A program made the position numbers and the translations under genes. This document shows positions 7,734 through 15,845 of a DNA stretch of 63,362 bases, piece after piece. This stretch comes from Accumulibacter sp. (GTDB lineage: Bacteria; Pseudomonadota; Gammaproteobacteria; Burkholderiales; Rhodocyclaceae), in contig JACKLW010000020.1 of the NCBI GenBank assembly GCA_024235715.1, forward strand, positions 1 to 63,362, given 5' to 3'. The notes below the pieces were generated by a model. The model made no database searches. It had not been told where the DNA came from and worked only from the letters and a program-made list of their open reading frames with translations. Each line of letters starts with the position of its first letter. The stretch's first letter is position 1.

Positions 7734-9083
7734 ATGAACAAGCTATTCCACGTACTTCCAGCGCAGCGGGCGGCACTTCTCGCGCTCGGCTTCTCCGCCC
7801 TGATTCTCGGCGGCTGTGGCAAGACCGAATCTCCGGCCACCACCGCCAAGGCCGGCACGGCAATGAACAGCGCCGAAGAGCCGCACGCCCCTGCCGAGAA
7901 GCCAGGTGAGCACCAGGGCAAGGACGAACACGCTGCGGGCGAGAAAGCCGGGACGCACGCTGGCGAGGCTAGCAAAGACGGGGACGGCCACGGCGACGAG
8001 CATGGAGCCGGGGGGGTGGAAGCACTCAAGCTCAGCGCCGAAGAAATTCAGTCTGCCGGCATCGAGAGCGCATTAATACTGGTGCAGGAAGTGAGCGAGC
8101 CGCTCACCCTGACCGCCACCATCCGACCAAACCAGGACCGCATAGCGCACGTGGCGCCACGCGTCTCTGGGCGCATCGTCAATGTCAAAGCCAACCTCGG
8201 CGACCAGGTAAAGGCCGGGCAGACGCTGGCTGTTCTCGATAGCCTGGAAGTCGGCGATGCGTACTCGGCTTACCTGCAGGCAGCGACCCAGCAGTCGGTA
8301 GCCAAGGCCGACTTCGAGCGCGCCGAGAAGCTGCACGGCGATCAGATCATTGCCCAGAAAGACCATCTGCGCGCCCATGCCGAGTACGAGAAGTCCAGGG
8401 CCGCTCTCGCAGCGGCCAGGGACAGACTGCGCATGCTGGGTGTGGACGCCTCGCCTACGGGCGACGGCAAGGCACGATCCACCTTCCCGGTCAGCACACC
8501 GTTCGCCGGAACGGTAATCGAGAAGCACGCCATCCTCGGCGAGCTCTCCCAGCCAGACAGTCCGCTTTTCGTCGTCGCCGACCTGTCGAAACTATGGATC
8601 GCAGCCGATCTGTTCGAGAAGGATCTCGGCCGCGTCCAGGTAGGCGCCAGTGCGGTTGTTACCGTCGCCGCCTATCCAGACGAGTCCTTCGAGGGCACGC
8701 TGACCTACATCGCGGCAGCGGTCGACAAGGAAACTCGTACCGTGCAAGCGCGTGTGGAAGTGGCGAATCTGGACGGCCGGCTCAAACCGGAGATGTTCGC
8801 CACCGTCGCCATCCGTACCATCGAGACAACCAGACAGGGTGCGACAGTCAAAGCCTTGCTGGTCCCCACCGAGGCCGTCGTGTTGATGAATGGTCAGCCC
8901 ACGGTGTTCATCGAGGACAGCGACGGCTTCGAGCCGAGAGATGTCGTGCTCGGGCAGAAGCTGCGTGGGCGCCTGGTGGTCAAGAGTGGCTTGGCGGCGG
9001 GCGAGCGGGTGGTGACGGCGGGCGCTTACGCTCTTAAAGCACGCATCATGAAGTCCGAGCTTGGCGCAGGTCACGGGCATTGA
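7734..9083 (+). CDS. czcB: CzcB periplasmic adaptor (membrane-fusion) protein
   Basis: The membrane-fusion subunit linking CzcA and CzcC, 449 residues. The lipobox LILGGC (Cys about 28) marks a lipoprotein. A His/Glu-rich linker (about 48-90, several H-x-G and D-G-H repeats) may buffer metal. Barrel-sandwich and hairpin segments follow (HVAPRVSGRI, LGDQVKAGQTLAVLDS), then the membrane-proximal C-terminus. The last residues GAGHGH are again His-rich. The gene ends only 10 nt before the czcA start, consistent with one mRNA. Confidence 0.92.
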   Translation: MNKLFHVLPAQRAALLALGFSALILGGCGKTESPATTAKAGTAMNSAEEPHAPAEKPGEHQGKDEHAAGEKAGTHAGEASKDGDGHGDEHGAGGVEALKLSAEEIQSAGIESALILVQEVSEPLTLTATIRPNQDRIAHVAPRVSGRIVNVKANLGDQVKAGQTLAVLDSLEVGDAYSAYLQAATQQSVAKADFERAEKLHGDQIIAQKDHLRAHAEYEKSRAALAAARDRLRMLGVDASPTGDGKARSTFPVSTPFAGTVIEKHAILGELSQPDSPLFVVADLSKLWIAADLFEKDLGRVQVGASAVVTVAAYPDESFEGTLTYIAAAVDKETRTVQARVEVANLDGRLKPEMFATVAIRTIETTRQGATVKALLVPTEAVVLMNGQPTVFIEDSDGFEPRDVVLGQKLRGRLVVKSGLAAGERVVTAGAYALKARIMKSELGAGHGH

Positions 9084-9093
9084 GGGGAAAACC

Positions 9094-12000
9094 ATGCTGA
9101 ACCGTATCGTTGATCTCTCCTTGCGCTACAAGCTGCTCGTCTTGCTGGCTTTCGTGCTGATGGCTTTCTTTGGCGTCCGCGCCTTTCTCAACGTCCCGGT
9201 GGATGCGTTCCCGGACGTTACCCCGAACCAGGTCAACGTCTATACAGAGTCGCCTGGACTGGCCGCCGAAGATGTCGAGCAATTGCTCACGACGCCGATT
9301 GAAACGGCCATGGCTGGCCTGCCGGGGGTCGAGCAGATTCGCTCGGTTTCCCTATTCGGCCTGTCTTACGTCGGCGTCTATTTCAAGGACGATGTGGACA
9401 TCTACTTCGCCCGGCGCCTGGTCGGAGAGAAGTTGCAGGAGGCAAAGGAACGTTTACCCGCAGGCTATGGCGAGCCTTCTCTCGGACCGAACAGCTCGGG
9501 GCTTGGCCAGGTTTTCTGGTACACCGTGGAATCGGCCGACGAGAAACTTTCTGCCATGGACCTGCGTACCTTGCACGACTGGACCGTGCGTCTCATGTTG
9601 CGCACCGCACCGGGGGTAGATGACGTCACCACCTGGGGTGGGCAGGAAAAGCAATACCAGGTCCAGATCAATCCAGAGAAACTGATCAAGTACGGACTAT
9701 CCTTCAAGGCAGTCATGGAAGCGCTTGCCGCCAATAATCGGCAGGTGGGCGGACAGTACATCAACCTCGGCCAGGAGCAATATCTGGTTCGTGGCCTTGG
9801 TCTGGTGGCCAACACCACGGACATTGGCAACGTGGTCATTGCCGAGCGCGAGGGCGTGCCGATCCACGTGCGCGAGGTGGCCGAAGTCAAGGAAGGCCCG
9901 GCGCTGCGCTTCGGGGCAGTGACGCGCGACGGCAAGGAGGTGGCTCTCGGTATCGCCCTCGCACGAATCAACGAAAACCCCAAGAGTGTCGTTGATGCAG
10001 TGAAGCAGAAACTCGATCTCGCGCGCCAGGCACTACCTCCTGGCGTCAGCATCAAGCCGGTCTACGACCGTACCGAGCTGGTCGACAAGGCGCTCGCGAC
10101 CGCCGAAAGCGCCCTCGTGGAAGGATCGATCCTGGTGGCCATCGTGCTCTTCCTGTTCCTCGGGGAAATTCGCTCGGCAGTGGTCGTGATCGCCACGTTG
10201 CCGCTGGCGATGCTGTTCGCCTTTCTGATGATGCAATATTTTGGGCTGTCGGCCAATCTCATGTCTCTGGCAGGTCTGGCGATCGGCATCGGCATGATGG
10301 TGGACGGTGCCGTGGTCATGGTGGAGAACGCCTTCCGCTTGCTCTCGCACAAGACTGGTCAGGTTGTAAACCGCACTCACGTCATGCTGGAAGCTGCGCG
10401 CGAGGTCATCAACCCGATCGCTTTTGCCATTCTCATCATTATCGTGGTGTTCCTGCCGCTTTTCTCGCTGACCGGTCTGGAGGGCAAGCTGTTCAAACCC
10501 ATGGCCTTCACGATCACTTTTGCCATGGTGGGCTCGCTGATTCTCACGCTTACCCTGGTGCCTGTGCTCGCCGCGCTGATCCTGAAACCCAAGGAAGAAA
10601 AAGACACGTTTCTGGTCCGCTGGATCAAGGCTGGCTACCTGCCGGTTCTCGACTGGGCGCTGGAAAACAAGAAGAAGGTGATCGTCGCTTCGCTGACCTT
10701 GCTCGTCTCGGCCCTCGCCACCTTCCCCTTCCTCGGCAAGGAGTTCATGCCGACGCTTCAGGAAGGCGCCATCATGTTCAGAGCGACCGGCATCCCGTCG
10801 ACTTCGTTGGAGGAGTCGATACGCGTCTCGCAACGAATGAATGAGGTACTCAAGAAAGAGTACCCACAGACCAAGATGGTGCTGGCCACCATTGGACGCG
10901 CAGAGAAGGGCGAAACCGCCGACGCCAACTACATGGAGGTGTTGGTAGAGGTGAAACCACAAGCTGAGTGGCCTGAGAAGATGTCCATACCGGAACTTTC
11001 AGACCGCATGAAGGAAACCCTGGAGGTGGCGCTACCGACCGTGGTGGTAGGCAACACCCAGCCAATCCAGATGCGGGTCGAAGAACTGATCTCGGGCGTA
11101 CGTGCAACGCTTGCCCTCAAACTCTACGGACCAGACCTCGCCGAACTCGACCGCCTGGGCGCAGAAAGCAAGGGCATCCTGAGCAGTGTACCTGGCGTCG
11201 CCGATCTGTCTCTGGAAGCCAACAAGGGCAAGCCGCAACTGGTCGTGAAGGTCAACCGCGAAGAAGCCGCGCGTTTCGGGATCAACGCTGACGAGATTCT
11301 GGAGGTGGTGCAGGCCGGAATCGGCGGTATGGCTGTCAGCACGCTCATTGATGGCGTACGTCGCTTCGACATTCAGGTGCGTCTCGATGCAGCCTTCCGT
11401 GATACGCCGCAGGCAATCGGTAACATCCCGGTGCGCACCTCATCCGGCGCCATGGTCCCGCTCTCGCGCGTGGCGACGGTGGAGATGGACGAGGGCTATA
11501 CCTTCGTGCGCCGCGAGCAATTGAGTCGCTATGCCGTCTTGCAGATGGACGTGAGAGGCCGCGACGTGGACGGTTTCGTCCAGGAAGCGGACGAGAAAAT
11601 CCGGAGTCAGCTGAAGCTTCCCGAAGGCTACTGGATTGAATGGGGCGGGGCTTTCGAGAATCAGCAGCGGGCGATGGCGCGACTGGCGCTTATCGTACCG
11701 CTCACCATTGGACTCATCTTTGTCCTGCTGTACACCGCCTTCAACTCGCTGACCCTCGCCACGCTCATTATTGCCAACGTGCCCTTCGCGGCAATTGGCG
11801 GAGTCTTCGGACTGGCGATAACCGGCCAGTACGTCTCGGTGCCCTCGGCGATTGGCTTTATCGCCGTGTTCGGGGTCGCCATGTTGAACGGTATCGTACT
11901 GGTGTCATTTCTCAACGACCAGCGCGGCCAGGGCCTGTCGATCCGTGATGCGGTACGCCAGGGGACGGCGCTACGCCTGAGGCCCGTACTGATGACCGCC

Positions 12001-12189
12001 TCGGTGGCCATCCTCGGCCTCATCCCGATGTTGCTTGCGCAGGGCGTTGGCGCGGAAACACAACGGCCTTTGGCGACAGTCGTCGTCGGTGGCCTGCTCA
12101 CCTCGACGGCTCTGACGCTGCTCCTGCTGCCGCTCATGTACGAGTGGGTCGAGACGCGCCGCGAGCGTCGCACCAGAACTTCACATTGA
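9094..12189 (+). CDS. czcA: CzcA-family RND heavy-metal efflux pump
   Basis: The proton-driven inner-membrane transporter of the CzcCBA complex, 1031 residues, intact. The ATG at 9094 follows GAGGGGAAAACC; an earlier start would overlap czcB. Twelve membrane segments and two large periplasmic loops are apparent. Helix 4 carries GMMVDGAVVMVEN with the Asp/Glu residues used for proton relay in HME-RND pumps. The periplasmic signature differs from the Cus-type pump at 15846-19004 (no paired Met site), favouring divalent cations such as Zn, Cd and Co. Confidence 0.93.
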   Translation: MLNRIVDLSLRYKLLVLLAFVLMAFFGVRAFLNVPVDAFPDVTPNQVNVYTESPGLAAEDVEQLLTTPIETAMAGLPGVEQIRSVSLFGLSYVGVYFKDDVDIYFARRLVGEKLQEAKERLPAGYGEPSLGPNSSGLGQVFWYTVESADEKLSAMDLRTLHDWTVRLMLRTAPGVDDVTTWGGQEKQYQVQINPEKLIKYGLSFKAVMEALAANNRQVGGQYINLGQEQYLVRGLGLVANTTDIGNVVIAEREGVPIHVREVAEVKEGPALRFGAVTRDGKEVALGIALARINENPKSVVDAVKQKLDLARQALPPGVSIKPVYDRTELVDKALATAESALVEGSILVAIVLFLFLGEIRSAVVVIATLPLAMLFAFLMMQYFGLSANLMSLAGLAIGIGMMVDGAVVMVENAFRLLSHKTGQVVNRTHVMLEAAREVINPIAFAILIIIVVFLPLFSLTGLEGKLFKPMAFTITFAMVGSLILTLTLVPVLAALILKPKEEKDTFLVRWIKAGYLPVLDWALENKKKVIVASLTLLVSALATFPFLGKEFMPTLQEGAIMFRATGIPSTSLEESIRVSQRMNEVLKKEYPQTKMVLATIGRAEKGETADANYMEVLVEVKPQAEWPEKMSIPELSDRMKETLEVALPTVVVGNTQPIQMRVEELISGVRATLALKLYGPDLAELDRLGAESKGILSSVPGVADLSLEANKGKPQLVVKVNREEAARFGINADEILEVVQAGIGGMAVSTLIDGVRRFDIQVRLDAAFRDTPQAIGNIPVRTSSGAMVPLSRVATVEMDEGYTFVRREQLSRYAVLQMDVRGRDVDGFVQEADEKIRSQLKLPEGYWIEWGGAFENQQRAMARLALIVPLTIGLIFVLLYTAFNSLTLATLIIANVPFAAIGGVFGLAITGQYVSVPSAIGFIAVFGVAMLNGIVLVSFLNDQRGQGLSIRDAVRQGTALRLRPVLMTASVAILGLIPMLLAQGVGAETQRPLATVVVGGLLTSTALTLLLLPLMYEWVETRRERRTRTSH

Positions 12190-12200
12190 AAGGGAGAACG

Positions 12201-12626
12201 ATGAATACAGTATTTGCCATCGTCGGTCTGGCCGCGCTGACGCTTACCGGTTGCGCAGGGCATACGCACGCGCTTGCGCCGGCAAGTGAAAACCCGAGCG
12301 TCACGGTTGGTACCTTCAGTCACGAGGGGCGCGAGGCGCCTGCAGTGGTCCTGGAGGTCGGGGGGCGGCGTTTCACCGCTCAGGGCTTCGCAATACGCCG
12401 CGACGCGAACCGCTCGGCCTTGCAACAGCACGACAGTCGCGGCCGGCGTCCCAGCGGGATCTCGCCTGGAAGCGATAGCGAGCACTACGACTACTCGGCC
12501 AATCCGGAATTGCGCGCGGCGGATGGCGCGGTGCTGCGATGCACCCTGACCTGGCCCGCTCGGCAAGCGCCTGCAGGCTATTGCGAGAGGGATGAGGGGA
12601 CGCGTATCGCTGTCCGCTTTGAGTAA
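12201..12626 (+). CDS. small lipoprotein of unknown function behind czcA
   Basis: A 141-residue protein with a short signal peptide and lipobox TLTGC (Cys about 17), followed by GHTHAL. The ribosome-binding site AAAGGGAGA lies just before ATG 12201. I do not recognise the mature domain. It has a strand-rich region, an Arg-rich middle and two cysteines in the C-terminal third (RCTLTW and GYCERD) that could pair. It is 11 nt after czcA and before the PII-like gene, so it probably belongs to the czc transcript. Confidence 0.7.
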   Translation: MNTVFAIVGLAALTLTGCAGHTHALAPASENPSVTVGTFSHEGREAPAVVLEVGGRRFTAQGFAIRRDANRSALQQHDSRGRRPSGISPGSDSEHYDYSANPELRAADGAVLRCTLTWPARQAPAGYCERDEGTRIAVRFE

Positions 12627-12665
12627 GCGAATCGGCAATCACGAAAAATCCAAAGGAGAACTGAC

Positions 12666-12992
12666 GTGAAGGAAATCAAGGCATTCGTCCGGCAGCACCG
12701 CATCGCCAACGTGCTTCAGGCGCTGCGCGATCTGAAGGCTGCCGACATCAGCTATCACAACATCACGGTCTCCCAGGTGCAGCGGCCCTTGGCGAGCGAG
12801 GACCCAGCACAGCAGCACTACTCCCTGGATCTTGCCGAAGCCGTCGTCTCCGAATACAAGCTGGACCTCGTATGTACCGATGAAGTGGCCGACGAGCTGA
12901 TTGGCGCCATCACGACAGCGGCGCATACGGGTCTGCCAGACGCCGGCTGGATCTTTGTGAGCGAGGTGACGAAGGCAATTGAAATTCGCTGA
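12666..12992 (+). CDS. PII-like (PII-NG group) signalling protein of metal-efflux operon
   Basis: A 108-residue PII-superfamily protein starting at GTG 12666 after AAAGGAGAA. The N-terminal MKEIKAFVR strand and the B-loop-like AHTGLPDAGWIFV near 90 are PII hallmarks. The T-loop region (about 35-55) lacks the uridylylated Tyr context and basic tip of GlnB/GlnK. Such proteins next to CzcA/CusA pumps form the PII-NG group, thought to modulate the pump or sense nucleotide state rather than nitrogen. It is the last clear gene of the czc run; the function is inferred from family and position. Confidence 0.8.
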   Translation: MKEIKAFVRQHRIANVLQALRDLKAADISYHNITVSQVQRPLASEDPAQQHYSLDLAEAVVSEYKLDLVCTDEVADELIGAITTAAHTGLPDAGWIFVSEVTKAIEIR

Positions 12993-13235
12993 AAGCCTGT
13001 CCAGCTTGCAGCTTTCCGAAGCTTCACCCTCAAGCCGGACGTATGATGGCCAGATGGAAATTATGATAACGATCGGGGCAACGGCCAGTGGCCACAGATT
13101 GCGACTCGCGCTGGTGCCGCTCGGCCACCTGGTTGGCTGCCTGCCAATTGGCAACACCGGTGGCGCGAACGTCAGCGCCTTCGCGCCGATGGCCATCCCT
13201 CGCGACCTGAAACGGCTGCTGCAGGACCGCGACCG
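12993..13235. other. 243-bp spacer with fused remnants before lspA
   Basis: No convincing complete gene. A plus-strand reading frame runs to 13239 and its TGA overlaps the lspA ATG. This suggests that the tail (ending PRDLKRLLQDRDR) is the 3' end of a gene once coupled to lspA. Its 5' part is antisense to a short hydrophobic coding segment (SRNLWPLAV on the minus strand, about 13055-13107) that also occurs at 50574-50623. The spacer therefore looks like a recombination scar. Confidence 0.45.
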
Positions 13236-13787
13236 ATGACCTCCCCTTCTGCCAGCGCGGCGCAACCCCGCCCTGTGGCCGCCGCCTCGAGCGACCGCTG
13301 GTGGCTGTTGATGGTGATCGCCGCGTCAATGCTGGCGCTCGACCAGGGCGTCAAGTGGATCGTCGCGCAGAATCTGCCGCTGGGCGCGAGCATCGCGGTC
13401 ACCGAGTGGTTCAATCTGGTCCATGTTCTCAACCCGGGCGCTGCGTTTTCGTTCCTGGCCGATGCCGGCGGATGGCAGCGCCACGCGCTGACCGTGCTGG
13501 GCGCGGCCGTCAGTGTCGTGCTCGCCGGGCTGCTGTGGCGCGGCGTCGGCAGTCCTGTCGAGCGCGTGGCCTATGTCGGCCTGATCGGTGGCGCGCTGGG
13601 CAACGTCGTCGACCGGGTTCGCATTGGCGCGGTGATCGACTACCTCGATCTACATTGGCGCGACATGCACTGGCCTGCGTTCAACCTGGCGGACATCTTC
13701 ATCGTCGGCAGCGCGGCGCTGCTGGTGCTGGCGGCGTTCAGGCCGGGCGCAAACGGGCAACGAACCGGACAAGGGAGTACTGGGTGA
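13236..13787 (+). CDS. lspA: signal peptidase II (prolipoprotein signal peptidase)
   Basis: A 183-residue inner-membrane aspartyl protease that removes lipoprotein signal peptides. Four membrane helices are visible. The catalytic aspartates are Asp126 (GNVVDR) and Asp153 (FNLADI). The motif DQGVKW in helix 1 and NPGAAFS in the first loop fit the family. An N-terminal extension of about 20 residues is Ser/Ala/Pro-rich. Copies of lspA are common in Pb/Cd resistance cassettes, where they may mature cassette lipoproteins. Its stop overlaps the next start (TGATG), so translation is coupled. Confidence 0.93.
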   Translation: MTSPSASAAQPRPVAAASSDRWWLLMVIAASMLALDQGVKWIVAQNLPLGASIAVTEWFNLVHVLNPGAAFSFLADAGGWQRHALTVLGAAVSVVLAGLLWRGVGSPVERVAYVGLIGGALGNVVDRVRIGAVIDYLDLHWRDMHWPAFNLADIFIVGSAALLVLAAFRPGANGQRTGQGSTG

Positions 13788-14248
13788 TGAGCATTGCTGT
13801 TTCGAATCGTCGACTTGCGCGCATCGCCGCGGCCTTGTTGATATTGGGTGCAGCGTCAGCCGTCCATGCGCAGGTGCGGGTCGACGGGGCCTGGGCGCGT
13901 GCGACCGTGCCGAGCCAGTCGGCCACGGGCGCCTTTATGCGCCTGACCGCCGACAAAGATGTCGTTCTCATCGGCGTCAGCTCGCCGGTCGCCCGTGTCG
14001 TCGAAGTGCACGAGATGTCGATGGACAAGGACATCATGCGCATGCGCGCGGTCGATCAACTTCCCTTGAAGGCCGGCCAGACGAACGAGCTGAAGTCCGG
14101 TGGACTGCACATCATGATGATGGGGCTGAAGAAGCAGATCAAGGTGGGGGAGGTCGTGCCCTTGACGCTCTCGTTCAAGGCGGCCGACGGCCGCGTGTCG
14201 ACGGTCGAAGCGAATGCAATGGCCAGTTTCGCCCCGCCCGAACGATGA
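13787..14248 (+). CDS. PCu(A)C-type periplasmic copper chaperone
   Basis: A 153-residue periplasmic Cu(I) chaperone. The ATG at 13787 overlaps the lspA stop and opens a signal peptide (about 1-28, ending VHA). The metal motif is complete: His75-x-Met77, Met86 and His108-x-Met110, matching H-x-M...M...H-x-M of the PCu(A)C family that delivers copper to oxidase assembly or handles periplasmic copper. The C-terminus lacks the His/Met tail seen in some homologues. It overlaps dsbB by 4 nt, placing copper handling and disulfide formation on one transcript. Confidence 0.9.
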   Translation: MSIAVSNRRLARIAAALLILGAASAVHAQVRVDGAWARATVPSQSATGAFMRLTADKDVVLIGVSSPVARVVEVHEMSMDKDIMRMRAVDQLPLKAGQTNELKSGGLHIMMMGLKKQIKVGEVVPLTLSFKAADGRVSTVEANAMASFAPPER

Positions 14249-14703
14249 GCACAGCACAGTCGGTGGAGCCGCGCCACGGCGGCCGGTATGCCACGTTCTG
14301 GACACCGTTGTTCCTGGCCTGGCTGCTGGCGCTGTTGGCCACGGCCGGCGCGCTGTTCCTGGGCGAGGTAATGGGCAATACACCCTGCGTGCTGTGCTGG
14401 TATCAGCGCATCGCGATGTTTCCGCTGGTGCTGGTGCTGGGCATGGGCTTGTTCACCTCGGACCCTCGCTGTGCGCGCTACGCCTTGCCACTGGCCGCGG
14501 TGGGATGGGGCATCGCTGCCTACCACCTGATGGTTTTCTGGGGCGTGGTGTCCGAGGGCCTCGTGCCCTGCGGCCAGGGATCGTCCTGCACCGATATCGA
14601 TGTGCAGGTGGCCGGTTTGATGCCGATTCCGCTGCTGTCGCTGGCGGCGTTCACCGGCATCCTGGTGCTGCTGTGGTTTTCAATGAGGAGGGCAAAGGCA
14701 TGA
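14245..14703 (+). CDS. DsbB/BdbC-type disulfide bond formation protein
   Basis: A 152-residue inner-membrane quinone-linked oxidase that re-oxidises a DsbA partner. It has four membrane helices with the first redox pair Cys48-V-L-Cys51 after helix 1 and a second pair Cys109/Cys115 (PCGQGSSC) in the second periplasmic loop. It starts in ATGA overlap with the chaperone gene and ends in ATGA overlap with the DsbA-like gene, so the oxidoreductase pair is made together. It is shorter than E. coli DsbB, as usual for BdbC-type proteins. Confidence 0.9.
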   Translation: MSTAQSVEPRHGGRYATFWTPLFLAWLLALLATAGALFLGEVMGNTPCVLCWYQRIAMFPLVLVLGMGLFTSDPRCARYALPLAAVGWGIAAYHLMVFWGVVSEGLVPCGQGSSCTDIDVQVAGLMPIPLLSLAAFTGILVLLWFSMRRAKA

Positions 14704-15377
14704 GCAGGAAGTGGATGGTTCTGGCGACGGTCGCCGTGGTCGTTCTGGCCTTCGCGGCAGGGGTCGTGGTCTTCACGGGGCGCACGAACCAGGAGGTGAC
14801 GGCGGCGGCCCAGACGCACAGCGACGCGCTGGTCAGGCCGCACTCGCCCATCTACGGCAATCCGGCGGCCAAGGTGACGATCGTCGAGTTTTTCGATCCG
14901 TCCTGCGAGGCCTGCCGCGCCTTCTATCCGATCGTCAAGCGCATCGTCAACGCGAGCTTCGGCCAGGTCCGGCTCGTCGTGCGCTATGCGCCTTTGCACC
15001 ACGGGTCGGATACGGCCGTGCGGATCATCGAGGCGGCGCGGCTGCAGGACAAATACTGGGAGGCGCTCGAGCGGGCGCTGGCTGTGCAGCCGCAGTGGGC
15101 CGCGCATGACCGGCCCCAGCCGCTGTTGATCTGGGACGTCATTGGCGACATCGGCCTGGACATGGCGAAGGCGAGAGCGGATGCCGATGGGCCGGCCGTC
15201 GACCAGGTGCTGCGGCAGGACATCGCCGACATGCAGGTGCTGAGGGTGAATCGCACGCCGGGCTTCTTCGTCAATGGCACGCCCTTGCGTGACTTCGGCG
15301 AGGCGCCATTGAAGGCGCTTGTCGAGCAAGAGCTCAAGAAGGGGTCGTCTCAGAAAACGGAAAACAAAGCACGGTAA
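14700..15377 (+). CDS. DsbA-like thioredoxin-fold protein with transposon-encoded C-terminus
   Basis: A 225-residue membrane-anchored (helix about 5-25) DsbA/DsbG-like oxidoreductase with active site Cys69-E-A-Cys72 and the cis-Pro context RTPGFFVNG near 192. The ATG overlaps the dsbB stop. The last 12 residues (GSSQKTENKAR and preceding) and the TAA lie inside the 38-bp Tn3-family repeat at 15341-15378. The native 3' end was thus replaced when a transposon inserted, but the fold should be complete because homologues end at about this point. Confidence 0.9.
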   Translation: MSRKWMVLATVAVVVLAFAAGVVVFTGRTNQEVTAAAQTHSDALVRPHSPIYGNPAAKVTIVEFFDPSCEACRAFYPIVKRIVNASFGQVRLVVRYAPLHHGSDTAVRIIEAARLQDKYWEALERALAVQPQWAAHDRPQPLLIWDVIGDIGLDMAKARADADGPAVDQVLRQDIADMQVLRVNRTPGFFVNGTPLRDFGEAPLKALVEQELKKGSSQKTENKAR

Positions 15378-15378
15378 G
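15341..15378 (+). repeat. 38-bp Tn3-family (Tn21-like) terminal inverted repeat
   Basis: It starts GGGGTCGTCTCAGAAAACGG and ends GCACGGTAAG, 38 bp in all, very close to the Tn21-type terminal repeat (GGGG outer end, TAAG inner end). Orientation predicts transposon DNA to the right, but no transposase or resolvase is present. The inner end abuts a truncated toxin gene at base 15379. It is the scar of an insertion and later deletion. Confidence 0.9.
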
Positions 15379-15438
15379 TCCCTTGGTTTCGCGCTTGTAG
15401 TCACGCTTGAACTGGCCAGTGTGATCAATCTTTCGCAT
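15379..15438 (-). pseudogene. truncated YafQ/RelE-type toxin
   Basis: An ATG at 15436-15438, overlapping the antitoxin 3' end, opens a frame reading MRKIDHTGQFKRDYKRETKG. This is the N-terminus of YafQ-family mRNA interferases (pattern FKRDYKR). After 20 residues it runs straight into the Tn3 inverted repeat, so about three quarters of the toxin, including the catalytic His residues, is missing. It cannot be toxic. Confidence 0.75.
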
Positions 15439-15688
15439 TCAGGTCCGCCATCAGGTCCTCGACGGTGGCGAACGACTTCAGGCCACCATTGCGCGCCTCC
15501 TTCATCGCTTCGATAGTATCGACGTTGGGAACCAGTGGCTCGAACGGCAGTGCCTTCTCGCGTGCGACTCGGGTCAGCATGATGCGGAAGGCGTCCGACA
15601 CGGTCAGCCCCATCGCCGCAAGCACGGCGGTCGCCTCTTCCTTGATGTGCTCGTTGATTCTGGCACGGACAACAGCATTTTCGGACAT
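15425..15688 (-). CDS. RelB/DinJ-family antitoxin
   Basis: An 87-residue antitoxin. The ribbon-helix-helix N-terminus (NAVVRARINEHIKEEA...VLAAMGLTVSDAFRIMLTRV) and a C-terminal toxin-binding region are typical of DinJ/RelB. A strong GGAGGA site precedes ATG 15688. Its cognate toxin overlaps the 3' end but is cut off by the transposon repeat, so the antitoxin is orphaned. It may still bind its operator or neutralise a related toxin elsewhere. Such TA pairs are frequent passengers of Tn3 transposons. Confidence 0.88.
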   Translation of the reverse strand: MSENAVVRARINEHIKEEATAVLAAMGLTVSDAFRIMLTRVAREKALPFEPLVPNVDTIEAMKEARNGGLKSFATVEDLMADLNAKD

Positions 15689-15845
15689 GTTCTGATCCTC
15701 CAGTTTGGTGAGCTACATTGCAGCCCACGAGACGCCATGACGCATCCCTTGCGTGTTGACCGGATGTCGGAAAATATCGGTTGCCCACACGACCGGCAAA
15801 GCGTCGCAAACAATGGTTTCGACAGGGCGAAGCAACGGCCGTGAG

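Noticed and set aside
12979-13239. Plus-strand gene overlapping lspA
   Set aside because: Its first half is antisense to a repeated hydrophobic segment and only the tail looks coding; treated as a scar.
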